A DNA stretch of 64,000 nucleotides, taken from Longimicrobiales bacterium. GTDB taxonomy: Bacteria; Gemmatimonadota; Gemmatimonadetes; Longimicrobiales; Gaopeijiaceae. The notes beneath the pieces are model-generated. The model saw nothing but the letters and a program-made list of their open reading frames with translations. It was not told where the DNA came from and did no database searches. The stretch lies in the NCBI GenBank assembly GCA_028823235.1, contig JAPKBW010000013.1, forward strand, positions 31,841 through 95,840, in the 5' to 3' direction. Both the position numbers and the translations under genes were made by a program. The first letter of the stretch is position 1, and every line of letters starts with the position of its first letter. Positions 55,354 to 64,000 of this stretch are shown in pieces.

Positions 55354-56313
55354 TCAGATTGTACGTGCCTTGGCGTCGTGGTGCTCCAGTTCTTCCCTAA
55401 AGTATGGCAGGGTCTCGCGAATGCCTGAGCGGAGACCCACGGCTGGTTCCCATCCTAGGAGTTCTCGTGCGATGGTGATATCTGGCTGCCTGACCTTCGG
55501 GTCGTCGGTTGGCAGCGGGAGTCGATCGATCGTCGAATCACTACTCGTCTCTTCGAGCACCACCTCCGCGAGTTCCGCGATCGTGAATTCGTTCGGGTTG
55601 CCGATGTTCACGGGCTCGGCCCGATTCGAGTTGAACAGGCGGAAGATGCCTTCGACTTCATCTTTCACGTAGCAGAAGGAGCGAGTCTGAGAGCCGTCGC
55701 CGTAGATCGTGAGTGGATCTCCCCGTAGCGCCTGCACAATGAAATTCGAAACGACTCGGCCATCTCCAGGACGCATGCGCGGGCCGTACGTATTGAAGAT
55801 CCTTACGATTCGGGTCTCAAGGCCGTGATACGTGTGGTACGCCATGGTCATGGCCTCAGCGAACCGCTTCGCTTCGTCGTAAACGCCGCGCGGGCCGATC
55901 GGGTTCACATTGCCCCAATAGGTTTCCGGCTGAGGGTGCACGAGGGGGTCGCCGTACACCTCAGAGGTCGAGGCGAGGAGGAACCGGGCAGCCTTTGCGT
56001 TTGCCAGCCCCAGAGCGTTATGGGTACCGAGACTTCCTGCCTTCAGTGTCTGGATCGGCATCTCCCGATAGTCCACAGGACTCGCCGGCGAAGCGAAGTG
56101 AAGGACCCCGTCGAGCTCGTCGTCGATGAACAGTGGTGTTGAAATGTCATGTTCAATGAGCCGAAACGAGCCGAGCGATTCGAGGAAGACCGAGTTGGCT
56201 CGGGATCCCGTGATGAAGTTATCGACTCCGATTACTTCGTGACCCGACTCGATGAAGCGCTGGGCCAGATGCGAGCCAAGGAATCCCGCGGCGCCCGTTA
56301 TCAGCACACGCAC
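55354..56313 (-). CDS. UDP-glucuronate decarboxylase (UDP-xylose synthase)
   Basis: A 319-residue SDR enzyme that forms UDP-xylose from UDP-glucuronate. It has [36 protein letters not shown], the YxxxK in [20 protein letters not shown] and [14 protein letters not shown], the UXS pattern. GTG 56313 follows GGGAGG and lies right after the UDP-glucose dehydrogenase stop; the two enzymes work in sequence. Confidence 0.9.
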   Translation of the reverse strand: MRVLITGAAGFLGSHLAQRFIESGHEVIGVDNFITGSRANSVFLESLGSFRLIEHDISTPLFIDDELDGVLHFASPASPVDYREMPIQTLKAGSLGTHNALGLANAKAARFLLASTSEVYGDPLVHPQPETYWGNVNPIGPRGVYDEAKRFAEAMTMAYHTYHGLETRIVRIFNTYGPRMRPGDGRVVSNFIVQALRGDPLTIYGDGSQTRSFCYVKDEVEGIFRLFNSNRAEPVNIGNPNEFTIAELAEVVLEETSSDSTIDRLPLPTDDPKVRQPDITIARELLGWEPAVGLRSGIRETLPYFREELEHHDAKARTI

Positions 56314-56314
56314 G

Positions 56315-57637
56315 TCACGCCTCCCGGGGCTGCGCGGCTGCGCGGCCAATCGACAAGTACTCGAATCCGCTCTCCGACATGTCGGAAGGGTCATAGAGGT
56401 TCCGGCCGTCGATTATGAGAGGCCGAGCCATCGACGCCTTCATCCGATTGAAGTCTGGACTCCGATAGGGGTGCCACTCTGTATGAATCACGAGCGCGTG
56501 GGCATCGTCGAGCGCGTCATAGTTCGTATCGACGTATGTGACCCGGTCGCCCAGGTAGCGTCGGGCCTCGGCCATCGCGACGGGATCGTGGGCCACCACG
56601 CGTGCTCCACGCGCTAACAAACCCTCAATGGTGACCAGACTCGGGGCCTCTCGCATGTCGTCGGTGTTTGGCTTGAAGGCCAGCCCCCACACAGCGACGG
56701 TCTTTCCAGTCAAATCTGCACCTAGTCGGGCGTCCAGCCTGTCGAGTAGCGCGCTCTTTTGGCTCTCATTGATATCTTCGACAGCCTGGAGAATCGAAGC
56801 GTCGACATCGAAATCCTCCATGGTCTTTACGAGCGCCTTCACATCTTTGGGGAAGCAGGAGCCCCCATACCCGATCCCGGGGAAGAGAAAGCTCGGCCCG
56901 ATTCTCGAATCTGAGCCGATTCCCTGTTGCACCGCGGCGACGTCGGCTCCCGTAGCCTCGCAGAGACGGGCGATCGAATTCATGAAGCTGATCCTCGTCG
57001 CCAACATCGCATTCGCGGCGTATTTCGTGATCTCCGCGGCGCGCACGTCCATGATCATAACAGAGCCCCCTGTGCGAGCGAACGGAGCGTAGAGATCGCG
57101 TAACACCTTAGCGGCATACTCCGAGTCGGCGCCGACCACAACCCGATCCGGCTTCATAAAATCGTCGACGGCCGCACCTTCCTTCAGGAACTCCGGATTA
57201 GAGCAGACGTGGACAGGAAGGTCCGTCTCGGCCTTGATCGCCTCCCTCACGAGGTCGGCGGTCCCGACCGGAACGGTGCTCTTGGTGATCACGACCTTTT
57301 CGTCCTCCATGGCCTTGCCGATCGTTTTCGCGACGGCCAAGACATGTTGAAGATCCGCGGACCCGTCCTCGCCAGGCGGGGTCCCGACCGCGATGAAGAT
57401 GACCTGGGATGCACGGACGGCAGCCTCGACATCTGTGGTGAACGCGAGCCGACCGACTGAGAGGTTCCGCTCAATCAGCGGCTTCAGTCCCGGCTCATAG
57501 ATCGGGACGCCACCTCGGTTCAACATTTCAATCTTCGCGGCGTCAATGTCGGCACACAGCACTTCGTTTCCGGCCTCGGCCAAGCACGCACCTACAACCA
57601 ACCCGACGTATCCAGAACCAAAGATTCCGACCTTCAT
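56315..57637 (-). CDS. ugd: UDP-glucose 6-dehydrogenase
   Basis: Oxidises UDP-glucose to UDP-glucuronate. The 440 residues have [20 protein letters not shown] (NAD site), [15 protein letters not shown] [33 protein letters not shown], and the catalytic Cys in [13 protein letters not shown] (about 258). AT-rich bases lie upstream (57638-57748) and may hold a promoter, although no clear -35/-10 is visible. Confidence 0.94.
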   Translation of the reverse strand: MKVGIFGSGYVGLVVGACLAEAGNEVLCADIDAAKIEMLNRGGVPIYEPGLKPLIERNLSVGRLAFTTDVEAAVRASQVIFIAVGTPPGEDGSADLQHVLAVAKTIGKAMEDEKVVITKSTVPVGTADLVREAIKAETDLPVHVCSNPEFLKEGAAVDDFMKPDRVVVGADSEYAAKVLRDLYAPFARTGGSVMIMDVRAAEITKYAANAMLATRISFMNSIARLCEATGADVAAVQQGIGSDSRIGPSFLFPGIGYGGSCFPKDVKALVKTMEDFDVDASILQAVEDINESQKSALLDRLDARLGADLTGKTVAVWGLAFKPNTDDMREAPSLVTIEGLLARGARVVAHDPVAMAEARRYLGDRVTYVDTNYDALDDAHALVIHTEWHPYRSPDFNRMKASMARPLIIDGRNLYDPSDMSESGFEYLSIGRAAAQPREA

Positions 57638-57748
57638 CTACTCTTAACCTTTAGAGTGGCCTGGCCAAAGTGGTGACCCAGACATCAAAATAAAATTAAA
57701 CAAGCAGGGAACACATCTCTATATAAGTGGCCCTATGTCACTGGAATT

Positions 57749-59734
57749 CTACTTCGCGACTCCCAACTCAAAAAGTTGATCCCGCGCCAACGCAGCTCTT
57801 TCGAAATTGAGAGCCTCAGCGGCCTCCGCCATCTCCTGCTCGAGAATCTTCACCAACTCCTCGCGGTTCACTTCGTCCGCATAGGAGGCCTTGGCCTCAG
57901 CAACGGCCGAAATCGATGCCGATCTGGCATCCGCCACACGGGTGGCCAACTCGATCTCCTCGATGCTCTTAACAATCGTGGTGGGCGTAATCCCATGCTC
58001 TGCATTGTGTGCGATCTGAATTTCCCGCCGGCGATTCGTCTCATCCATACATTCCTGCATCGAGCGGGTGACTCGATCCGCGTAGAGCACGGCCTTGCCC
58101 TCCCGATTCCGTGCAGCTCGGCCGATCGTCTGAATCAAGGAGCGGGCATTGCGAAGGAACCCCTCCTTGTCCGCGTCGAGGATCGCGACCAGAGACACCT
58201 CGGGAAGGTCGAGTCCTTCGCGCAAAAGGTTGATTCCGACCAGCACGTCAATTTTCCCGAGACGAAGTTGTCGCAAGATCGCCATGCGCTCGATCGTATC
58301 AACCTCCGAGTGCATGTATCGCACCCGCACTCCGACAGACTGCAGATACTCGGACAAGTCCTCCGCCATGCGTTTCGTGAGGGTCGTGACGAGCACGCGC
58401 TCACCCTTCCGCTCTCGCGTCCGAATTTCGGCGAGCAGGTCATCAACCTGACCCTTCACTGGTCGAATCGAGATCTCCGGGTCGAGGAGTCCGGTAGGAC
58501 GAATAATCTGCTCGACGACCGCACCTCCGGTCTGCTCGACTTCCCAATCGCCAGGTGTGGCGGAGAGATAAATCGCCTGGGGGATCACGTCGACCCACTC
58601 ATCGAACTTGAGCGGGCGGTTATCCAGAGCAGACGGGAGCCGAAACCCGTGCTCGATCAAGGTCGTCTTCCTGGAGCGATCTCCCTTGTACATGCCGTGG
58701 ATCTGCGGAATGGACGCGTGAGACTCGTCGACGACGGTGAGAAAGTCCGCCGGGAAGTAGTCGATCAGGCAAGACGGACGGTCACCCGTGCGGCGACCAC
58801 TGGTATAAAGCGAATAGTTCTCGATGCCAGGACAGGTCCCGATTTCCAGCATCATCTCGATGTCGAAATGGGTTCGCTGCTCGAGTCTCTGCGCTTCGAG
58901 CAACTGCTCGTTGGTCCTGAATACGGTGAGCTGGTCTTTGAGTTCGTCGCGTATCTCCGGCACCATGCTTTCGATCGTGGAGCGGCGGGTCACATAGTGA
59001 CTCGCCGGATAGATAGCAGTCCGATCGAGAGCCGCGATCACTTCCCCAGTCAGTGGATCAAAACGACTGATGCGCTCGACCTCGTCGCCCCACAACTCGA
59101 TGCGAATCGCCTGCTCATCGTATGCAGGATAGACCTCGACGGTGTCGCCTCTTACTCGGAAGGTTCCGCGTTCGAAGAGGTAATCGTTCCGCTTGTAATG
59201 GATGTTCACGAGCCCCTGAAGGATCTGCTTCCTCGGATGCTCACCTCCAACGTCGATGTGGAGCATGAGCCCTCGGTAATCCGCCGGATTACCGAGACCG
59301 AAGATGCACGAGACCGAAGCGACGACGATCACGTCCTTCCGCTCCATCAATGACGATGTGGCCCTCAGGCGCAGACGCTCGATATCCTCATTGATTGAGG
59401 CATCCTTCTCGATATACGTGTCCGTCGAGGCCACGTACGCTTCTGGCTGATAGTAGTCGTAGTAGGAGATGAAGTACTCGACCGCATTGTGCGGAAAGAG
59501 TGCCTTCAGTTCGCCATACAGCTGCGCCGCGAGCGTCTTGTTGTGCGACATCACCAGGGTAGGCAAGCCCTGATTCGCGATCACGTGCGCGATGGCGAAC
59601 GTCTTCCCAGTGCCCGTCGCACCTAGAAGAACCTGCTTGGGGTCGCCTCGTTTCAATCCGGCGGTGAGTTCTGCAATCGCAGCCGGCTGATCCCCTGCTG
59701 GTTGGTAAGGGGAGACGAGCTGGAAGTCAGACAC
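57749..59734 (-). CDS. uvrB: Excinuclease ABC subunit UvrB
   Basis: Damage-verifying helicase of nucleotide excision repair. The 661 residues have Walker A GATGTGKT (39-46), the [11 protein letters not shown] beta-hairpin and [20 protein letters not shown]. Helicase motif VI (QTIGRAARN) and a C-terminal UVR domain (about 625-655) are also present. Length is normal. uvrA and uvrC are not in the window. Confidence 0.97.
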   Translation of the reverse strand: MSDFQLVSPYQPAGDQPAAIAELTAGLKRGDPKQVLLGATGTGKTFAIAHVIANQGLPTLVMSHNKTLAAQLYGELKALFPHNAVEYFISYYDYYQPEAYVASTDTYIEKDASINEDIERLRLRATSSLMERKDVIVVASVSCIFGLGNPADYRGLMLHIDVGGEHPRKQILQGLVNIHYKRNDYLFERGTFRVRGDTVEVYPAYDEQAIRIELWGDEVERISRFDPLTGEVIAALDRTAIYPASHYVTRRSTIESMVPEIRDELKDQLTVFRTNEQLLEAQRLEQRTHFDIEMMLEIGTCPGIENYSLYTSGRRTGDRPSCLIDYFPADFLTVVDESHASIPQIHGMYKGDRSRKTTLIEHGFRLPSALDNRPLKFDEWVDVIPQAIYLSATPGDWEVEQTGGAVVEQIIRPTGLLDPEISIRPVKGQVDDLLAEIRTRERKGERVLVTTLTKRMAEDLSEYLQSVGVRVRYMHSEVDTIERMAILRQLRLGKIDVLVGINLLREGLDLPEVSLVAILDADKEGFLRNARSLIQTIGRAARNREGKAVLYADRVTRSMQECMDETNRRREIQIAHNAEHGITPTTIVKSIEEIELATRVADARSASISAVAEAKASYADEVNREELVKILEQEMAEAAEALNFERAALARDQLFELGVAK

Positions 59735-59743
59735 GGGCAGCCA

Positions 59744-61354
59744 TCAGTGTAAGCTCCATCGTGCCGACGCCTGGATATTGAAGTTGTTCACATTCGGACC
59801 ATAGAAGTAGCGGTTCAGCTGCCGCGTATATGTGAGCCCGGCGCCGATCTCCAACTCTCGCACAAACCAGGTCGCACTCGAGCCGATGTCGATAGACACA
59901 TCATGATTGTCGAAGCTCACGTCGTTCCGCTCGGCCCAGGCATAGTAGGCGTCATTGTCGGTCACACGCCGCTGCAGAAAGAGGCCCGTGCGCCCCCAAG
60001 CCGCATAAAGGTCAGCTCCCAGAAACTGCTGGATGCCTCCGGGACCGACCGCAGCACCAACGCCTTGGCCCCCGTGCGTATAGCCCTGCGTGACGAGATG
60101 GTGAGCGTAGTAGACCGGACTCGCCCTGAGTCGAAACGTCGCTTCGCGCTCGAGGTGTGTGAGCTCGCCCCGAAACGATACCCGGCGGTCGCCAGGGATC
60201 GCGATAGCTTTCTGGAACCCAAGGGTGTAGCCCTGAGAATGTTCAGGTTCGAGCAAGATGTCGTAGAAGTTCAGCGGATGATCGTTGCGAGCCCACTCTC
60301 CGTAGACCTCAAACCCGCTCGCCGGAAAAACCCACCGAGCGAACAGGGAAACGAGCTGATCCCGCTCATCGTTACCCGTGGGGTTCTCGGGACTCTCGAG
60401 GTCCTCCTTCTCGATGCCCTGAAGGACAAGGAAGAGGTCGGATAGCGGGAGACCGTCCTCTGGCACCCATCCATAAAAGACCCTCGTGAACCCAATGGAG
60501 AGCCCCTGCAAGAAGCTCGGCGAATATGCGACGACGAGGCCCGTCAAGTATCGATCATCGATCTCGACGGAAGGATCGAAGTAGTCAGACTGTTTCATCC
60601 TCCCCCAAATCCAATTCGCCTCGACGGTCCCGATTCCAATGCTCCGTGGCCCTCGCGTTCCGAGGAAGGCGTGGGGAAGGCCACCAGCGTTATTGCTCAT
60701 GAGGATCGCGCTGTTGATTCCCGGACCCCACCAGAGATTTCGAGTACTGAATCCCCCCGTAGCGCCGTAACCGCTGACCCGAACCTCTGATTGGCCGGGG
60801 TCCAGCGTCCAGAATGACTCAGGGCCAAACCGTTGTGGGAGATCGATCCGCCTCCACGGGTAAGCGTAGTCGGGCATACCCGCGACCTCTACCGTGGCCA
60901 AGTCGAAAGCTCGGTTCTGAGCGAATACGATAGTAGGCTTCGCTGTGACCCGCAGGCCGCGCCACGAAAGCGTCGTACCAAGATCCAACGCCGCGGTCAC
61001 TCCCCTTCCTTGCCAGACGACTCCGTCGTTCGCCCCAACCGGATGGCCCGTGTTCACGAAGCTCCTGAGCCGAGCTTCAAGTGGGGTGATTTCCACGCCA
61101 GAGGAAGCGAACAGGGGTTCCAGCACAAATGGGTTGGCCCATGGGCCGGCTCCGGCTCCATCGATCGCCTCATCCTCTCTCGACACAAGCGGGCGCAGCG
61201 AGAATGAGTTGAGGGCCGCATCTCCGGTCAGCTGCCAGAGGCGTAGAAGCGCTTCACGGGAATCCCCCACATCCAGGGACTGTGCCGCCCCTCCGTGCGG
61301 TGCTCCAACTATGAGAGACAGAGCAACGACGATGGCGAGCCGATTCGAGTTCAT
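59744..61354 (-). CDS. Wzi-like capsule assembly outer-membrane protein
   Basis: From ATG 61354 the protein has 536 residues, a signal peptide (to about residue 24) and an outer-membrane barrel of alternating strands. Features of the capsule-assembly Wzi family are seen, including NLWWGPGINSAILMSNNAGG and FEVYGEWARND. Wzi anchors capsular polysaccharide at the cell surface. Nearby sugar-nucleotide genes (ugd, UXS, epimerase, the nucleotidyltransferase remnant) support an export/capsule link, but the family call is from pattern only. Confidence 0.7.
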   Translation of the reverse strand: MNSNRLAIVVALSLIVGAPHGGAAQSLDVGDSREALLRLWQLTGDAALNSFSLRPLVSREDEAIDGAGAGPWANPFVLEPLFASSGVEITPLEARLRSFVNTGHPVGANDGVVWQGRGVTAALDLGTTLSWRGLRVTAKPTIVFAQNRAFDLATVEVAGMPDYAYPWRRIDLPQRFGPESFWTLDPGQSEVRVSGYGATGGFSTRNLWWGPGINSAILMSNNAGGLPHAFLGTRGPRSIGIGTVEANWIWGRMKQSDYFDPSVEIDDRYLTGLVVAYSPSFLQGLSIGFTRVFYGWVPEDGLPLSDLFLVLQGIEKEDLESPENPTGNDERDQLVSLFARWVFPASGFEVYGEWARNDHPLNFYDILLEPEHSQGYTLGFQKAIAIPGDRRVSFRGELTHLEREATFRLRASPVYYAHHLVTQGYTHGGQGVGAAVGPGGIQQFLGADLYAAWGRTGLFLQRRVTDNDAYYAWAERNDVSFDNHDVSIDIGSSATWFVRELEIGAGLTYTRQLNRYFYGPNVNNFNIQASARWSLH

Positions 61355-61362
61355 CCGGCGGT

Positions 61363-61610
61363 TACCCGATCCACCACGCCAGCACCGCTCGCTGGACCTG
61401 TTCATAGGTCTCCGGTAGTCCGATATCGAGGAAGAATCCGTCGCTGCGATGCCCTCTGACCCGGCCGACTGCGACGAGTTCCGGCGGGAGGTCAGTTTTA
61501 AGAAATGCGTCTCCGCTCAGAGTGTAAAATCTTTATCGAGTTGATCTAAAAACAGGGCCAGCGCGCGCCCTGTGCCAAGCGGTGATTCCAGTGATGAGCG
61601 CTGTGGTCAC
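61363..61610 (-). pseudogene. Collapsed sugar nucleotidyltransferase
   Basis: Directly after relA, three reading-frame pieces recall a sugar-1-phosphate nucleotidyltransferase. They are a GTG start with MTTALITG; then in the next frame ESPLGTGRALALFLDQLDKD (the EPLGTGGAL motif); then, after a stop at 61517, SGDAFLKTDLPPE joined to GRVRGHRSDGFFLDIGLPET and a C-terminal helix. The family is normally 230 or more residues; only about 80 remain, so much of the N-terminal loop and the centre have been deleted. It cannot make a working enzyme. Confidence 0.6.
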
Positions 61611-61613
61611 ACG

Positions 61614-63821
61614 TTAAGCCCAGCCAAGGTCTTCCTCATCTAAATGCTCCCGACGTTCCACATCGAGTACCCCCTCCACTCGTCCAATTGAGCGCCGGAC
61701 CTTCTCCAAGTGAGAGAGATCTCGCACTTCGACTACGAACTCCCCATTCATCCCACCTTCGGTAGTGCGCATGTCGGCGTGAGAAATGTCGGTCCCAGTC
61801 GTGGTGATCGCCTTGGCGACATCGGAAAGTAATCCTCTACGATCCGAGCCGCGTATGAACAACTTCACAAAGAATCGATCCCCCTTCTCTGCAGCCCACT
61901 CGATCTCGATACGGCGTTCTGGATCTCGAGAAAGTACCAGCACATTGGGACAGTCCTGTCGGTGGATGGATACTCCTCGACCACGCGTTACGTGTCCGAG
62001 AACCGGATCCCCAGGCACCGGCTGACAGCAGCGCGAGTACCTGACCATCATATTATCCATGCCCTGAATCCGAATCCCTCGTCCGGAAATTCGTAGCCGA
62101 GCCGCGAGCTTGGATAGAGCCGACGGCTGGCGCTGCGCAACCTCGACTGGATCGTGGTCTGGATGATACTGCTTGATCACCGCAGTCGGGCCGACATCTC
62201 CCCGACCCAGCGCCGCGCACACCTGCTCCATACCCGGATAGCCCAGCGCGATGGCCGCTTCGAGTCGGTCTTGTGGGTCAGCAGGCAGCCTCCGGCCGGC
62301 CTTCTTTAGCTCCCGCTCAAGGAGATCCTTACCCAGCTTGAGGGCCGAGTCAAACTCCTCTTTTCGAATCCAACCACGAATACTCTGCCTGGCTCGCGAG
62401 GTCTTTACGAAGGCGAGCCAATCGCGACTGGGGCGCTGCTTGGAGTTCGTCAGGATCTCGATCGCATCCCCGTTCTTGAGTTCCCGGGATAGCGGGGCGA
62501 CACGACCGTTCACCTTCGCACCCGCACAGTGATACCCGACCTCGGTATGCACCGAAAAGGCGAAGTCGATCGGCGTAGCCCCTATGGGGAGCGACTTGAT
62601 ATCGCCATCTGGAGTGAAGACGAACATCTCGCCCCGGAAGAGATCCATCCGGAGGAACTCCATGAACTCCTCCGGCTCTGCCGTGTCCTGTTGCCACTCG
62701 AGAACCTGTCGGAACCAGGTGAGCGCATCGTCAACCTCGTCCTCACCCCGAGAGGTCCCATCGGCCTCTTTATAGCGCCAGTGCGACGCGATCCCGAACT
62801 CCGAAGTCCGATGCATCTCTTCGGTGCGGATCTGGATCTCATATCGGCGAGAGCCTGGGCCAAACACCGTCGTGTGGAGCGACCGGTACATGTTCGACTT
62901 CGGGGTCGCGACGTAGTCATGAAACCGTTCCGGAATCGGTGTCCACTTGCTGTGGATCACGCCTAGGGCGGCATAGCAATCTTGAAGGGATCCCGTCAAC
63001 ACCCGCATCGCCATCAGATCATAGATCTCATCGTACGGCCGACCCTGTGTCAGGATTTTCCGATGAATCGACCAGAGATGCTTCGGCCGGCCGCTTACCT
63101 CGGCCTTGATTCCCGCCTCGACGAGAGCCTCCTCAAGAGGACGCTGCATCTCGAGGATTTCTCTCTCTCGGACCTTTCGGCGCTTTCGGATCTGTTTTCC
63201 AAGTGCCCGATACTCATCCGGTTCAAGAAACTTGAAAGCCAAGTCCTCGAGTTCCCAGCGGATCCCCGCCATGCCGAGACGGTGCGCGAGAGGTGCGTAG
63301 ATCTCCCTCGTTTCTAGCGCGATCCGGTGGCGCTTGTCCTCACTGAGGTGCTCAAGCGTCCGCATGTTGTGGAGACGATCAGCCAGCTTCACGATAATCA
63401 CGCGCGCGTCACCCGCCATCGAGAGAAGCATCTTTCGATAGTTCTCGACCTGCCGCTCGGTGGCCGAGCGGAACTGGACCTTGCCGAGCTTCGTGACGCC
63501 ATCGACGATCGCCGCGACCTGGGAGCCGAATTGCCCCTCAACGTCTCCTAGAGAGATCGCGGTGTCTTCGATCGTGTCGTGAATCAGGCCTGCGACGATC
63601 GTGTCGGTGTCGAGGCGCAGCTGCGCGAGGATGGTAGCGACTTCGATCGTGTGTGTGACGTATTTCTCACCGGACGCTCTGGTTTGGCCGGTGTGTGCAG
63701 CGACTGCGAGGTCGTGGGCGCGTTGGATCGCGTCTACGTCTAGGCGTTCGGCGTAGGCTTCGAGAGCCCGGGCTAGGGGGCCGGGGAGGTTGGGGATGGT
63801 TGGGGTGGTATTGGGAGCCAT
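61614..63821 (-). CDS. rsh: Bifunctional (p)ppGpp synthetase/hydrolase RelA/SpoT (Rsh)
   Basis: A 735-residue stringent-response enzyme. The N-terminal HD hydrolase domain is intact (H57 in VTHTIEVA, HD at 81-82 and ED at 85-86 in GLIHDTIEDT). The synthetase domain has SGRPKHLWSIHRKI and EIQIRTEEMH. TGS (DIKSLPIGATPIDFAFSVHT), zinc-finger/helical (YSRCCQPVPGD) and ACT domains complete it. Both activities are predicted. MAPNTTP at 63821 was chosen because the longer frame has no family resemblance, though no strong ribosome site is seen. Confidence 0.95.
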   Translation of the reverse strand: MAPNTTPTIPNLPGPLARALEAYAERLDVDAIQRAHDLAVAAHTGQTRASGEKYVTHTIEVATILAQLRLDTDTIVAGLIHDTIEDTAISLGDVEGQFGSQVAAIVDGVTKLGKVQFRSATERQVENYRKMLLSMAGDARVIIVKLADRLHNMRTLEHLSEDKRHRIALETREIYAPLAHRLGMAGIRWELEDLAFKFLEPDEYRALGKQIRKRRKVREREILEMQRPLEEALVEAGIKAEVSGRPKHLWSIHRKILTQGRPYDEIYDLMAMRVLTGSLQDCYAALGVIHSKWTPIPERFHDYVATPKSNMYRSLHTTVFGPGSRRYEIQIRTEEMHRTSEFGIASHWRYKEADGTSRGEDEVDDALTWFRQVLEWQQDTAEPEEFMEFLRMDLFRGEMFVFTPDGDIKSLPIGATPIDFAFSVHTEVGYHCAGAKVNGRVAPLSRELKNGDAIEILTNSKQRPSRDWLAFVKTSRARQSIRGWIRKEEFDSALKLGKDLLERELKKAGRRLPADPQDRLEAAIALGYPGMEQVCAALGRGDVGPTAVIKQYHPDHDPVEVAQRQPSALSKLAARLRISGRGIRIQGMDNMMVRYSRCCQPVPGDPVLGHVTRGRGVSIHRQDCPNVLVLSRDPERRIEIEWAAEKGDRFFVKLFIRGSDRRGLLSDVAKAITTTGTDISHADMRTTEGGMNGEFVVEVRDLSHLEKVRRSIGRVEGVLDVERREHLDEEDLGWA

Positions 63822-64000
63822 GACGGGAAAGTAGCCGGCTGACCGGAGGGAGCGAAGAGCGCCGGTGCCGTAGGCTCGCTCCAAGTGGGTTGAGTGTGTC
63901 AACCGAACTGTTAGCACCTCTTTATTCTTCCCCTGCCCCACTCGTACCCGCAACTCAGGACGCGCAGAACACTGCTAGGCAGCTAGGTGTGGCTGGGTGC
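63822..64000. other. Upstream region of rsh to window edge
   Basis: About 180 bases with no gene. A TTGACA (63902-63897 on the minus strand) sits inside a small hairpin (GGTTGA/TCAACC), but no partner -10 is evident at the right distance. No tRNA or repeat is seen. Confidence 0.4.

Noticed and set aside
57776..59353. 525-codon plus-strand frame opposite uvrB
   Set aside because: Antisense to a complete uvrB; high GC and codon bias of the real gene keep the opposite frame open.
1..64000. tRNA, rRNA, CRISPR, prophage, integrase or transposase
   Set aside because: I looked in every gap. The gaps are short, no cloverleaf or repeat-spacer pattern is seen, and no protein has recombinase or phage motifs.

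Overview
This window is a gene-dense (about 60% GC by eye) stretch of a diderm bacterial chromosome. It holds outer-membrane genes (lptD-like, bamD, Tol-Pal, lolA, wzi-like) next to core information-processing genes. Gene content and order (recJ/zinc-ribbon/dnaG/mutS2/yqeY; obg/hemW/hrcA/dnaJ/prmA; tolQRAB-pal-cpoB) are most like the phylum Gemmatimonadota. That assignment is an inference from gene order and protein style, not from a search. Almost everything lies on the minus strand in long, tightly overlapping runs (many ATGA or GTGA stop/start overlaps). Clear plus-strand coding is limited to a PpiD/SurA-like chaperone at 34.3-36.1 kb and a broken small gene at 7.5-8.0 kb. I see no tRNA, rRNA, CRISPR, phage, transposase or integrase.

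Layout in minus-strand transcription order, right to left. 63.8-57.7 kb: relA/spoT, a collapsed nucleotidyltransferase, a Wzi-like barrel and uvrB. 57.6-55.2 kb: UDP-glucose dehydrogenase and UDP-xylose synthase, then a truncated cysD. 55.2-51.1 kb: TPR lipoprotein, bamD, nadD, tsaE, tsaB, rimI. 50.9-44.4 kb: epimerase, tolQ, tolR, TolA/TonB-like, tolB, pal, cpoB, nrdR. 44.3-36.2 kb: tatC, lptD-like, Fn3 lipoprotein, ftcD, a 51-residue small gene, polyprenyl synthase, DUF4321, tatA, ending in a strong bidirectional terminator. 34.2-34.0 kb: back-to-back promoters for ppiD (+) and a TPR gene (-). 34.0-26.3 kb: TPR protein, aroQ, efp, accB, accC, comB, ftsK. 26.3-20.9 kb: lolA, rimO, a barrel protein, a decayed Gfo/Idh oxidoreductase, lnt, rpmE. 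20.8-7.0 kb: prfA, prmC, ylbF-like, inositol-phosphate synthase, tmk, C-terminal protease, asparaginase, obg, hemW, hrcA, dnaJ, prmA, HIT. 6.9 kb to the left edge: yqeY, mutS2, dnaG, zinc-ribbon protein and recJ (cut by the window edge).

The genes form an envelope-biogenesis set (Lpt, Bam, Tol-Pal, Lol, Tat, Lnt), a translation and tRNA-modification set (PrfA, PrmC, PrmA, EF-P, RimO, RimI, TsaB, TsaE, L31) and a replication/repair set (DnaG, RecJ, MutS2, UvrB, FtsK). A small sugar-nucleotide/capsule set sits beside them.

I did not find a new defence or biosynthetic system. The most unusual signal is a scatter of eroded genes between intact ones: a Gfo/Idh oxidoreductase, a CysD N-terminus, a sugar nucleotidyltransferase, a plus-strand winged-helix-like gene and perhaps a DprA start. 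Most appear shortened by internal deletion or frameshift. An lnt gene that seems to use an ATA start codon is also notable.
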